Assembly: GCF_000333035.1 (NCBI RefSeq)
Contig: NZ_BANU01000001.1
Coordinates: 62,001-126,000, forward strand
Length of the DNA: 64,000 nucleotides
Reading direction: 5' to 3'
Origin: Gordonia sihwensis NBRC 108236
GTDB lineage: Bacteria > Actinomycetota > Actinomycetes > Mycobacteriales > Mycobacteriaceae
The notes beneath the pieces were generated by a model. That model was not told the origin of the DNA. It made no database searches and saw nothing but the letters and a program-made list of their open reading frames with translations. Positions 35,115 to 43,237 of the stretch are shown here, one piece after another. The translations under genes were made by a program, and so were the position numbers. Position 1 is the stretch's first letter. Each line of letters begins with the position of its first letter.

Positions 35115-36275
35115 GTGAGTACCCGATCTGACGAATCCGGTTCGGAGGACACACCACTGGAAGATCTGGTGATCGTCGACGACGGCCGGTCGAGGCCCGA
35201 CCTCCTCGGACTGATCGTCGCGCACACCACCACCGGGATGGTCGCCGTCGACGAGTTCCACAACGTGGTCCTCTACAACAAGCGCGCCGTCGAACTCGGC
35301 ATGGTTCGCGACACGATCGCGGACGGAGTGGCCGAGGCCGTCACCGAGGTCTTCGTCACCGGCATCGATCGGCATTTCGATTTCGTTCCGCCGCATTCGT
35401 CGCTGGGCTTCCTGTCGACGGGCCGCACCATGCCGCGGCAGGTGGAGAACGTCCGCTGCATCGCACGGCTCGCGTCCCGAGACGGCGAGCGGTACGCCCT
35501 GGTGTTCGGCGACGACGACTCCACCAATCAACGGGTGGAGGCCACGCGACGCGACTTCGCCGCCAACGTCTCACACGAGTTGAAGACGCCGCTCGGCGCC
35601 ATCAGCCTGATGGCCGAGGCGATGCTCGAGTCGCGCGACGACCCCCAGGCGGTGGAGCACTTCGGCCGCCGGGTGCTTAAGGAAGCGACCCGGATGGGCA
35701 CGCTGGTCAACGAGCTGATCGGGCTGTCGCGCCTGCAGGAAGGCCGGATCCCCGAGTTCCAGGCGGTCGACGTCGACTCGCTGGTGGAGGATGCGGTGGC
35801 CGCCGCTGGCGTCTCCGCGGAGGTCGCCGAGATCGAACTCGTCGCTGATGCGGCCAGCGGACTGCAGATCCAGGGCGACCGCACCCTGCTGCTGACCGCA
35901 CTGTCGAATCTCCTGGTGAACGCCATCAATCACTCGCCCGCGGGCGAGGTGGTCTCGGTGAGCCGCAAGGTGGTGAACCTCGACGACGAGGAGATGGTCG
36001 TGATCGCGGTCACCGACCGCGGTATCGGGATCGCACCCGCCGACCAGCAGCGGGTCTTCGAGAGGTTCTTCCGCGTCGACAAGGCGCGGTCGCGCGCGAC
36101 CGGCGGCACCGGGCTCGGGCTGGCGATCGTCAAGCACGTGGCGGCCAGTCATGGCGGTCACATCGGACTGTGGAGTCGGCCCGGAACCGGATCGACCTTC
36201 AGCCTGTACATCCCCATCGACCCGGCTTCACCGAGCGACGACGGGTCGACGAACGCAGAGGAACTCACGAGTTGA
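35115..36275 (+). CDS. senX3: SenX3-like sensor histidine kinase without membrane segments
   Basis: 386 aa, GTG start. A PAS-like domain at about residues 28-135 (TTTGMVAVDEFHNVVLYNKRA) is followed by HisKA with His154 in FAANVSHELKTPLG, then the HATPase domain with the N-box (NLLVNAINHSP), DRGIGIAP and GGTGLGLAIVKHVAASHGG. It pairs with RegX3 in phosphate-starvation signalling. M. tuberculosis SenX3 has two N-terminal membrane helices; here none is present, and an in-frame TGA at 35073-35075 rules out an upstream extension. The kinase therefore appears cytoplasmic or tethered by a partner. Confidence 0.9.
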   Translation: MSTRSDESGSEDTPLEDLVIVDDGRSRPDLLGLIVAHTTTGMVAVDEFHNVVLYNKRAVELGMVRDTIADGVAEAVTEVFVTGIDRHFDFVPPHSSLGFLSTGRTMPRQVENVRCIARLASRDGERYALVFGDDDSTNQRVEATRRDFAANVSHELKTPLGAISLMAEAMLESRDDPQAVEHFGRRVLKEATRMGTLVNELIGLSRLQEGRIPEFQAVDVDSLVEDAVAAAGVSAEVAEIELVADAASGLQIQGDRTLLLTALSNLLVNAINHSPAGEVVSVSRKVVNLDDEEMVVIAVTDRGIGIAPADQQRVFERFFRVDKARSRATGGTGLGLAIVKHVAASHGGHIGLWSRPGTGSTFSLYIPIDPASPSDDGSTNAEELTS

Positions 36276-36961
36276 CGCACGTACTGATTGTCGAAGACGA
36301 GGAATCGCTGGCCGATCCGCTGGCCTTCCTGCTCCGTAAGGAGGGGTTCGAGGCCAGCATCGTCAACGACGGTTCGGAGGCGGTCTCGACCTTCGAGCGA
36401 GTCAATCCCGACATCGTCCTGCTCGACCTGATGCTGCCGGGTGTCTCCGGCACCGAGATCTGCAAGTCGATCCGGGCCAAGTCGGCGGTGCCGGTCATCA
36501 TGGTGACCGCGCGTGACAGTGAGATCGACAAGGTCGTCGGACTGGAGCTGGGGGCCGACGACTACGTCACCAAGCCGTACTCGGCACGCGAGCTCATCGC
36601 CCGCATCCGCGCGGTCCTGCGGCGCGGGGGAGTGGTGGCCGACGACGAGGACGCCGCCATCGGCGTCGTCGAGGTGGGACCGGTGCGGATGGACGTCCAG
36701 CGGCACACGGTGACGGTCTCGGGCGAGGAGGTCACGCTGCCGCTCAAGGAGTTCGACCTCCTGGAGTATCTGCTACGGAACTCCGGCCGGGTGCTCACCC
36801 GCAGCCAGCTGATCGACCGGGTGTGGGGCGCCGATTACGTCGGCGACACCAAGACGCTCGACGTGCACGTGAAGCGTCTGCGTTCGAAGGTCGAGCCCGA
36901 TCCGTCGCAGCCGCGCCATCTCATCACCGTCCGCGGCCTCGGATACAAGTTCGAGCCCTGA
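36272..36961 (+). CDS. regX3: Response regulator RegX3
   Basis: 229 aa from a TTG that overlaps the senX3 stop by four bases (TTGA). The receiver domain has the acidic pair in VEDEES, phospho-acceptor Asp52 in LLDLMLPG, and the conserved Thr/Lys in VTARDS and KPYSARELIARIRAVLRRG. The OmpR-type winged helix (about residues 130-228) carries LPLKEFDLLEYL and TLDVHVKRLRSKVE. It activates phosphate uptake genes when phosphate is scarce. Confidence 0.95.
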   Translation: MTHVLIVEDEESLADPLAFLLRKEGFEASIVNDGSEAVSTFERVNPDIVLLDLMLPGVSGTEICKSIRAKSAVPVIMVTARDSEIDKVVGLELGADDYVTKPYSARELIARIRAVLRRGGVVADDEDAAIGVVEVGPVRMDVQRHTVTVSGEEVTLPLKEFDLLEYLLRNSGRVLTRSQLIDRVWGADYVGDTKTLDVHVKRLRSKVEPDPSQPRHLITVRGLGYKFEP

Positions 36962-36962
36962 C

Positions 36963-36997
36963 AGAGCAGCGGGCCCCGACAGCGCAGCGGGCAGGTG
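36963..36997. repeat. Short imperfect direct repeat after regX3
   Basis: GACAG followed by (A/C)GCAGCGGGC occurs twice, 18 bp apart, in the 39-bp gap between the convergent regX3 and Cys-rich protein genes. It may simply be a slippage duplication. Confidence 0.4.
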
Positions 36998-37000
36998 CGG

Positions 37001-37864
37001 TCACAGCTGTTCGTACTTGATGTCGGTGCTGCGGCGGGAGGTGGCTGCGGCGGTCGCCGGATGCACCGCGACGAGTCCGAGGTCGTTGCGCCGGCGGCAG
37101 GCCGCCGCGAGAACCTCGTAGGCCGCCTCGCCGATGAGCTCGATCAATTCGGGCCGGTACGACTCGAAGACCTGCTTGGCGCCCGTGTGCGCCTCGGGTG
37201 AGCCGGAGCAGTACCAGTCGAGGTCGTGCCCGCCCTCGCCCCAGCCCCGGCGGTCGAACTCCGTGAGCGTGGTCTTGAGGATCTCACTGCCGTCCGGCCT
37301 GGTCACCCAGTCCTGCTCGCGGCGCATCGGCAACTGCCAGCAGACCTCGGGTTTCACCGTCAGCGGCTCGATGCCGCGGCGCAGCGCCATCGAATGCAGC
37401 GCACAGCCCTGACCGGCGGGGAATCCCGGGCGGTTGAGGAAGATGCACGCTCCGTCGTGCAGACGGGTCTTGAGCGACGGTTCGCCCTCCAGATCCTCGG
37501 CCTCCTCGAGGTAGCCGTCGTCGCCGAGCGGGTCGGGCCCCGAACCGCGGTCGAAGAGCTCCCAGTCGTCGCGCGTCAGGAGCGCCACTCCTGCGGCGAG
37601 CTTCTCTCGATCGTCGTCGTCGGTCAGGTAGGCGCCGTGTGTGCAGCAGCCGTCCGACTGCCGGCCGGCGACGATTCCGTGACACGCCGGGGTGCCGAAG
37701 ACGCAGTTCCACCGCGACAGCAGCCACGTCAGGTCGGCGCTGATCAGGTGCTCGTCGTCGTCGGGGTCGACGAACTCGTACCACTCGCGCGGGAAGTCGA
37801 GGGGCACTTCGGGGACGCGGTCATTCCGCCGCTTCTTCCCGGGCTTCTTACTAGAGCCAGACAC
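37001..37864 (-). CDS. Conserved Cys-rich protein (Rv0495c-like)
   Basis: 287 aa from the GTG at 37864, which has GGAGGA about 7 nt upstream; the open frame begins a little earlier but without a site. Eight or more Cys are arranged as [51 protein letters not shown] and DWYCSG, which suggests a zinc- or iron-binding fold related to the YkgJ-type clusters. The N-terminus is basic. The function is unknown. The position between regX3 and ppx matches Rv0495c. Confidence 0.82.
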   Translation of the reverse strand: MSGSSKKPGKKRRNDRVPEVPLDFPREWYEFVDPDDDEHLISADLTWLLSRWNCVFGTPACHGIVAGRQSDGCCTHGAYLTDDDDREKLAAGVALLTRDDWELFDRGSGPDPLGDDGYLEEAEDLEGEPSLKTRLHDGACIFLNRPGFPAGQGCALHSMALRRGIEPLTVKPEVCWQLPMRREQDWVTRPDGSEILKTTLTEFDRRGWGEGGHDLDWYCSGSPEAHTGAKQVFESYRPELIELIGEAAYEVLAAACRRRNDLGLVAVHPATAAATSRRSTDIKYEQL

Positions 37865-37930
37865 GGGGTTCCTCCATCGGTACAACGCTCCACGGTAGAC
37901 CTTCGGCTCGCATCGCCGTCCGCCGCGCAG

Positions 37931-37936
37931 TAATTT
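37931..37936 (+). promoter_or_regulatory. -10 box TAATTT of ppx
   Basis: TAATTT ends 7 nt before the GTG at 37944, a leaderless arrangement. Confidence 0.45.
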
Positions 37937-37943
37937 TGGTCAG

Positions 37944-38894
37944 GTGCGATTAGGAGTGCTCGACGTGGGCAGCAACACCGTTCATCTGCTGGTGGTCGAC
38001 GCGCATCGGGGCGGTCATCCGACGCCGATGAGTTCGACGAAGGCGGTGCTGCGGCTGGCGGAGGAGATCGACGGCACCGGAAAGATGACCAAGGCCGGTG
38101 CGGATTCGCTGACCGCGACAGTCAAGGACTTCACCCGGATCGCCAAGGCCTCGGGCTGCGAGCAGGTGATGGCCTTCGCGACCTCCGCGGTACGCGACGC
38201 CACCAACACCGGAGAGGTTCTCGACCAGGTCAAGAAGGCCTCCGGGCTCACCGTCGACGTACTGGAAGGCGTCGACGAGGCGCGGCTGACCTCCCTCGCG
38301 GTACGCCGCTGGTACGGCTGGAGCGCGGGCCGGATCCTCACCTTCGACATCGGCGGCGGCAGCCTGGAGATGACCAACGGGGTCGACGAGGAGCCGGATG
38401 TCGCGCTGTCGCTGCCGCTCGGCGCCGGGCGGCTGACGCGCGAATGGCTGCCCGGCGACCCGCCGAGCAAACGTCACGTCTCGGTGCTGCGGGACTGGCT
38501 CGACGCCGAGCTGAAGCAGCCCGCCAAGGAACTCCGTGCCGCGGGGAAGCCGGATCTGTCGGTGGGTTCGTCGAAGACCTTCCGGTCGCTGGCGCGTCTG
38601 ACCGGTGCCGCGCCCTCCGGTGCCGGGCCGCGGGTGCGACGGACGCTCACCGTGAGCGGCCTGCGTCAACTGATCGCGTTCATCTCGCGCATGACGGCCG
38701 CCGATCGCGCCGATCTGGAGGGGGTCAGCGCCGATCGCGCGGCGCAGATCGTGGGCGGCGCACTGGTGGCGGAGGCGGCGATGAGGGCCACCGGTGTGGA
38801 TACACTTGAGATCTGTCCGTGGGCTCTGCGGGAGGGCGTCATTCTCCGTCGTCTGGATGCGGAGCCGGCCGGGGCGATGGTGAGCACCGGCTAG
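37944..38894 (+). CDS. ppx: Ppx/GppA-family exopolyphosphatase
   Basis: 316 aa, the short two-domain form of actinobacteria. The ASKHA-fold phosphate loops are VLDVGSNTVHLLVVD at the N-terminus and TFDIGGGSLEM near residues 132-142, with the catalytic Glu in LEGVDEARL. It hydrolyses polyphosphate and/or the pppGpp 5'-phosphate. M. tuberculosis Ppx1 (Rv0496) has the same place and size. Its location near SenX3/RegX3 fits phosphate metabolism. Confidence 0.92.
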   Translation: MRLGVLDVGSNTVHLLVVDAHRGGHPTPMSSTKAVLRLAEEIDGTGKMTKAGADSLTATVKDFTRIAKASGCEQVMAFATSAVRDATNTGEVLDQVKKASGLTVDVLEGVDEARLTSLAVRRWYGWSAGRILTFDIGGGSLEMTNGVDEEPDVALSLPLGAGRLTREWLPGDPPSKRHVSVLRDWLDAELKQPAKELRAAGKPDLSVGSSKTFRSLARLTGAAPSGAGPRVRRTLTVSGLRQLIAFISRMTAADRADLEGVSADRAAQIVGGALVAEAAMRATGVDTLEICPWALREGVILRRLDAEPAGAMVSTG

Positions 38895-38925
38895 TCGATC
38901 GACTTTTTACGGGGGTACCCCAGGT

Positions 38926-39741
38926 ATGGCGAAGGATTCCGAACCACGCGCGAAGCCGATCACGGTCTCGGAACTGATCGCTCGATCCGAGTCGAGCGGT
39001 TCCGCGTTTCCCAAGTCCGACGAGGACGACCGCCCGACGCGACCGGTCATCGGGGCATCCGGAATGCCGTCGCACGTTCCCGCCGCACCGAAGCTCCCCG
39101 ACCCCGTAGACGACGCCGATCCGAATGTGGTGACCGGAATCATCCCCATCGTCGACGACGATGACGAGTCGCCGCTGGCGCCGGTGCCCGGCGACGATCT
39201 GGTCGGCGTCGACCTGCCGCCGCTGGAGTACCGGTCGGCCGTCACCGATCCGGGCCCGGAGCCGGACCCCGATCTGGTCGGTACCGCGCAGTTGAGCCCG
39301 ATCACCGACTCGGCGGCCGAGCCGGTGGCAGGCGACGACGTCGCCGACGATCATCGCCGTGTCGCGTCGGCCGCCGATCTGGAGGCCGCGGAGGCCGAAG
39401 AGGCCCAGGCCGAGATGGAAGCCCAGCAGCGTGCCGAACACCTCGCCGAAGAGGAGTCGGAGAAGCGCAGGAAGTCGCACAGTCCCTCCGCACTGATGGG
39501 CTGGCTGAGTCTGATCGCCGAGGTGGTGATCGGTCTGGCTGCCGGTGCCGGTCTGTTCTGGGGCTTCACCGAACTGTGGAAGCGCTACATCTACCTGGCG
39601 CTGATCCTGGCCGTCGTGGTGATCTTCGCGATCGTCACCTTCGCCCACGTCCTGCGGAAACGAGATCTGCCGACCACATTGTTGGCTCTCGGCGTCGGAA
39701 TGCTGGTGACCATCGGGCCACTGGTCCTTCTGGCGGCCTGA
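38926..39741 (+). CDS. Conserved membrane protein with long acidic N-terminus (Rv0497-like)
   Basis: 271 aa. The first ~175 residues are hydrophilic and rich in Asp, Pro and Glu, ending in an Ala/Glu coiled-coil-like stretch (about 150-180). Three hydrophobic segments follow at about 188-210, 218-240 and 246-268, with an Arg/Lys pair between the last two. There is no catalytic motif. The function is unknown and the name rests on position after ppx. The upstream gap contains the palindrome GGGGTACCCC (38912-38921). Confidence 0.75.
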   Translation: MAKDSEPRAKPITVSELIARSESSGSAFPKSDEDDRPTRPVIGASGMPSHVPAAPKLPDPVDDADPNVVTGIIPIVDDDDESPLAPVPGDDLVGVDLPPLEYRSAVTDPGPEPDPDLVGTAQLSPITDSAAEPVAGDDVADDHRRVASAADLEAAEAEEAQAEMEAQQRAEHLAEEESEKRRKSHSPSALMGWLSLIAEVVIGLAAGAGLFWGFTELWKRYIYLALILAVVVIFAIVTFAHVLRKRDLPTTLLALGVGMLVTIGPLVLLAA

Positions 39742-39751
39742 GTCGGTCCCG

Positions 39752-40633
39752 GTGTCGCAACTGCGTTTCCCGATCCCGATCGGGCTGTCCACCGCGTCGG
39801 TCTACCCGCAGAGCACCGAAGCAGCGTTCGGCTACGCCGCCGATCTGGGCTACGACGGGGTCGAGTTGATGGTGTGGGGAGAGGGTGTGAGCCAAGACAT
39901 CGCCCACGTCGCCCATCTGTCCGCTCGGTACCAGGTGCCGGTGCTCTCGGTTCACGCGCCGTGCCTGCTGATCTCGCAGCGCGTGTGGGGACGTGACCCG
40001 AAGGCCAAGCTGCGGCGATCGGTGCAGGCGGCCGAAGACCTGGGGGCGACGACGGTCGTCGTCCACCCGCCCTTCCGCTGGCAGCGCGACTACGTGCGCG
40101 GCTTCGACGATCTCGTCAAAGAACTGGAGGCCTCCTCCGATGTGGCGGTGGCCGTGGAGAACATGTTCCCGATGCGGGCCGACAGGTTGTTCGGCGCCGG
40201 TCACAAGGCGGCCAGGCGGATGGCCGAGCGGGGCGGGTCTCCGGGACCGAGCGCGTCGGCCTTCGGTAAGTCCATCGATCCCACGGTGGACGGATACGAG
40301 CACTACACCCTCGACCTCTCCCACGCCGCGACGGCAGGCGCCGACGCCCTCGCTCTGCAGACGCGGATGGGGGACGGACTCGAGCATCTGCACCTCACCG
40401 ACGGCACCGGCGCCGCCCACGACGAGCATCTGATCCCCGGGGACGGCTCGCAGCCGTGCATCGAAGTGTGCAAAAGGCTCGCCGACAGCGATTTCTCCGG
40501 CGCCGTGATCCTCGAAGTGCACACCGGATCGGCGCGGACCCGGAACGAGCGCGCCGCGATGCTCGCGCGGTCTCTGGACTTCGCCCGCACCCATCTTCAC
40601 CGCGACCCGAAGGACACTCGGCATGACGACTGA
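39752..40633 (+). CDS. Sugar phosphate isomerase/epimerase-like TIM-barrel protein
   Basis: 293 aa, GTG start. The AP-endonuclease-2/xylose isomerase-like barrel shows FGYAADLGYDGVELMVWGE, VHAPCL, VVHPPFRWQ, VAVENMFP and LHLTDGTGAAHDEHLIPGDG, where the His/Glu/Asp residues would bind metal. The substrate is unknown; Rv0498 is the positional counterpart. The stop lies 11 nt inside the next gene. Confidence 0.85.
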   Translation: MSQLRFPIPIGLSTASVYPQSTEAAFGYAADLGYDGVELMVWGEGVSQDIAHVAHLSARYQVPVLSVHAPCLLISQRVWGRDPKAKLRRSVQAAEDLGATTVVVHPPFRWQRDYVRGFDDLVKELEASSDVAVAVENMFPMRADRLFGAGHKAARRMAERGGSPGPSASAFGKSIDPTVDGYEHYTLDLSHAATAGADALALQTRMGDGLEHLHLTDGTGAAHDEHLIPGDGSQPCIEVCKRLADSDFSGAVILEVHTGSARTRNERAAMLARSLDFARTHLHRDPKDTRHDD

Positions 40634-41474
40634 TCTGGCCTCCCTGACCGACCTGGAACCGATCGGGGTGAGCTCGGACGGCCGCGCGACCTATCGAGCC
40701 CGGATCGATCCGGTCTTCACGATCGGGCCCAAGGTGCACGGCGGGAGCGTTCAGATGGTGGTCGCGGCCGCCGCCGAGCGTGCCTACCGCGATCTGGGCG
40801 GGCCGGACCCGCAGGCGGCGGTCCTGGCGGTCTCGAGTGATTTCCTCCGGGCTCCGGATCCGGCGGAGGTCGACGTGACGGTGTCGTCGGTGAAGACCGG
40901 CGCGACCGTGTCGCTGGTGCGAGTCGATGTGCGCCAGGACGAGCGCGTCTGCGTGACGTCCACGGTGACGCTCGGGCGCCCGGATCACGGAGACGCGCGC
41001 TACCGGGGCCACTCGAGCGTCGCTGACCTGCCGGCCGCCCCGCCGGCGGGCTCGGCCGACCTCTACTCCACGCCGGTCGGCGAGGTGGTGCATCTCGGGG
41101 CGGCACTCGACGTGGTTCTGGACATGGACCGTTTCCCGGCGCTTCGCGGCGAGACCGGCGACCCGGTGGTCCGCGGCTGGACTCGACCCAAATGCGCCGA
41201 CCGCCTGCCCGTCGCCGTGAGCGCGGGGTTCCCGATCCTGGTGTGCGACCTGTCTCCTCCGGTGGTGATGAACCTCGGTATGTTCGGCTGGGCTCCCACG
41301 GTGCAGCTGACCACCTACCTGACCAGAGTCCCCGCTCCCGGATGGCTGCGATTCGCGGCCGAGAGCCAGGAGGTGGGGCAGCGGATGTTCGCCGAGGACC
41401 ACATCGTGGTGGACTCGACCGGTGCGACGGTGGCTCGCTCGCGGCAGCTGGCACTGACTCCCGCCGGGCGATGA
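40623..41474 (+). CDS. Acyl-CoA thioesterase-like protein (double hotdog)
   Basis: 283 aa. Two hotdog-like halves are present: the first with HGGSVQMVVAAAAERA and AVSSDFLRAPDPAEVDV, the second around FGWAPTVQLTTYLTRVPAPGWLRF. This is the TesB-like (4HBT_3) layout of Rv0499, which has the same neighbours. It probably hydrolyses acyl-CoA. It overlaps the preceding gene by 11 nt, so the two are coupled. Confidence 0.8.
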   Translation: MTTDLASLTDLEPIGVSSDGRATYRARIDPVFTIGPKVHGGSVQMVVAAAAERAYRDLGGPDPQAAVLAVSSDFLRAPDPAEVDVTVSSVKTGATVSLVRVDVRQDERVCVTSTVTLGRPDHGDARYRGHSSVADLPAAPPAGSADLYSTPVGEVVHLGAALDVVLDMDRFPALRGETGDPVVRGWTRPKCADRLPVAVSAGFPILVCDLSPPVVMNLGMFGWAPTVQLTTYLTRVPAPGWLRFAAESQEVGQRMFAEDHIVVDSTGATVARSRQLALTPAGR

Positions 41475-41531
41475 CTCTCCCCGGCGCTGATACGCAAGAC
41501 TTCGACAAACTGTGAAAGGTAGTGATCGCCC

Positions 41532-42410
41532 ATGACCGAGCGGGTCGCGATTATCGGTGGCGGCAAGATCGGCGAGGCACTCCTCGCCGGACTGATCAGC
41601 GCGGGGAAACCCGTCAAGGACCTGGTGGTCGCCGAGCGCTCGCCGGAGCGGTCGGCCGAGTTGGTCGCCGACTACGGCGTCCGGGTCTCCGACGACATCC
41701 CCGACGCCGTCGAGGGGGCGCGCGTGGTCTTCATCGCGGTGAAGCCGGACGCCGTCGACATGGTGCTGCAGAAGCTGTCCGTCGCCGAGGACAACGGCGA
41801 ACTGGAGCGGATCACGGTCACCCTCGTCGCAGGTATTCCGACGCCGCGGTACGAGGCGGCGCTGCCTGCCGGTTCGCCGGTCATCCGCGTGATGCCGAAT
41901 ACGCCGATGCTGGTGAACGAGGCCATGTCGGCGGTCAGCCCCGGCCGGTACGCCGAAGACGACCAGGTGGCGCTCACCGTGCGCCTCCTCGAATCGGTCG
42001 GCAAGGTGATGGTGGTGCCCGAGAAGCTGATGGACGCCGTCACCGCCATCTCCGGCTCCGGTCCGGCGTACTTCTTCCTGATGGTGGAGGCGATGATCGA
42101 CGCCGGTGTGGCGCTCGGACTGACCCGTCCGCAGGCGAGCGAACTGGCCGTGCAGACGATCAAGGGAGCCGGGTTGCTCCTGAGCGAGTCGGGACTGTCG
42201 CCGGTGGAACTGCGCGCGGCCGTCACCTCGCCCGCCGGTACCACCGCGGCGGCGTTGCGCGCGTTCGAGCGCGAGGGCCTGCGGCATGCGGTGAACGAGG
42301 CCACGCTGGCTTGCGCGGAGACGAGCGCCAAAACTGCACGTCGAGTGGAAGTTGAGGGTTCGGGCGGAGGCGTCCAGCTGGGCGCCGAGACCGCAAGCGA
42401 GCAACAGTAG
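41532..42410 (+). CDS. proC: Pyrroline-5-carboxylate reductase
   Basis: 292 aa. The dinucleotide-binding loop is AIIGGGKIGEALLAGL, followed by VFIAVKPD and VIRVMPNTPMLV. The substrate-binding signature near residues 170-265 includes AISGSGPAYFFLM and LRAAVTSPAGTTAAAL. It catalyses the last step of proline synthesis using NAD(P)H. A ~25-residue C-terminal tail after the ProC core is weakly conserved. Confidence 0.95.
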   Translation: MTERVAIIGGGKIGEALLAGLISAGKPVKDLVVAERSPERSAELVADYGVRVSDDIPDAVEGARVVFIAVKPDAVDMVLQKLSVAEDNGELERITVTLVAGIPTPRYEAALPAGSPVIRVMPNTPMLVNEAMSAVSPGRYAEDDQVALTVRLLESVGKVMVVPEKLMDAVTAISGSGPAYFFLMVEAMIDAGVALGLTRPQASELAVQTIKGAGLLLSESGLSPVELRAAVTSPAGTTAAALRAFEREGLRHAVNEATLACAETSAKTARRVEVEGSGGGVQLGAETASEQQ

Positions 42411-42507
42411 CGCCTCAGCCTGCGCTTATCCGGGATCTGCCGTCGGCGCGGCGAGTTGCACCCCTGGGATTCCGCCACTCACGTCGCACTTTTCACATTG
42501 GTCACGC

Positions 42508-42531
42508 TAGGCTGCTAGCAGCACGTACGTG
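42508..42531. promoter_or_regulatory. -10 box overlapped by two palindromes upstream of the HTH gene
   Basis: TAGGCT (42508-42513) is a good -10. It is overlapped by the perfect palindrome GCTGCTAGCAGC (42511-42522), which touches a second one, CACGTACGTG (42522-42531). They lie 63 nt or more before the small helix-turn-helix gene and are well placed for a repressor. Confidence 0.5.
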
Positions 42532-42593
42532 TCTGATGTCCGCCGGAGGGGAAGCCGGTGGCCGCGATGCGTGCACTGAAGGTTGGTATTTTC

Positions 42594-42836
42594 ATGGCTG
42601 CTGCAGAAAAGCCCGGCGAACGGAATGAATTCACTGATCGCGGAGTCGGCAACTCCTCCGCCACGCAGTTCCTCACCGTCGCCGAAGTCGCATCGCTGAT
42701 GCGAGTGTCGAAGATGACCGTGTACCGACTCGTCCACAACGGTGAACTGCCGGCTGTGCGCGTCGGCCGGTCGTTCCGCGTTCACGCCAAGGCCGTGCAC
42801 GAATACTTGGAGACCTCGTACTTCGACGCCGGCTGA
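42594..42836 (+). CDS. Small MerR-like/excisionase-type DNA-binding protein
   Basis: 80 aa from the ATG at 42594; in-frame GTG at 42558 and ATG at 42567 would add up to 12 residues. Almost the whole protein is a winged helix-turn-helix: [25 protein letters not shown], then [22 protein letters not shown]. It corresponds to Rv0500A after proC. It should bind DNA as a regulator; despite the excisionase family name there is no mobile element nearby. Confidence 0.85.
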
Positions 42837-42857
42837 CCGGTCGAGATCGCCTGCGAT

Positions 42858-42883
42858 CCCCCTCGCGCCCCGCGCCGAGGGGG
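42858..42883 (+). terminator. Intrinsic terminator after the HTH gene
   Basis: CCCCCTCG (42858-42865) pairs with CGAGGGGG (42876-42883) over a 10-nt loop and is followed by TTTC. It separates the HTH gene from the 33-aa gene. The ~190 bp that follow show no other recognised signal apart from an AT-richer patch near 42958-42968. Confidence 0.75.
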
Positions 42884-43071
42884 TTTCGGCGTCTCTCCGG
42901 CGGATCCGCCCGAACGGTGGCGTGGGGCTGATTAGCCTCACGTTCGTCCGATCGGTAAGATTATCCGTCAGGTCGCTGTCGCCTGGTTGCAACCCCTGTC
43001 GGCGACGGCCCGGCATGAGTCCTCGGGCCAGGCCACATGAGTTCATCAGTACCGATCGTGAGGGAGACCCC

Positions 43072-43173
43072 ATGGGTTCCGTAATCAAGAAGCGCCGCAA
43101 GCGCATGTCGAAGAAGAAGCACCGCAAGCTTCTGCGCCGCACGCGAGTCCAGCGCCGCAAGCTCGGCAAGTGA
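43072..43173 (+). CDS. 33-residue basic protein (AURKAIP1/COX24 family)
   Basis: 33 aa, more than half Lys or Arg ([20 protein letters not shown]). The ATG has GGGAG 7 nt upstream. The family is found in actinobacteria (Rv0500B at the same position), and its eukaryotic relatives are mitoribosomal. From memory, the mycobacterial protein is known as ribosomal protein bS22 at the ribosome intersubunit face. An RNA-binding ribosomal role is therefore likely. Confidence 0.88.
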
Positions 43174-43180
43174 GCCACTC

Positions 43181-43205
43181 AGAACCCGCCCTCGTGGCGG
43201 GTTCT
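43181..43205 (+). terminator. Terminator after the 33-aa gene
   Basis: AGAACCCGCC (43181-43190) pairs perfectly with GGCGGGTTCT (43196-43205) over a 5-nt loop, 7 bp after the stop codon. Confidence 0.8.
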
Positions 43206-43225
43206 GTGCTTTGCGGGGTCGGCGA

Positions 43226-43231
43226 TAAAGT
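43226..43231 (+). promoter_or_regulatory. -10 box TAAAGT, leaderless arrangement
   Basis: TAAAGT ends 6 nt before the ATG of the SDR gene at 43238. Confidence 0.5.
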
Positions 43232-43237
43232 GGGCCC

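Noticed and set aside
42594-42836. Prophage or integrative element signalled by an excisionase-like protein
   Set aside because: No integrase, repeat-flanked attachment site or phage gene is near; the gene is a conserved chromosomal regulator next to proC.
43072-43173. Treating the 33-aa basic frame as a chance ORF
   Set aside because: It has a ribosome binding site, a terminator 7 bp after its stop, and the expected place and sequence of a known small actinobacterial protein, so it is kept as a gene.
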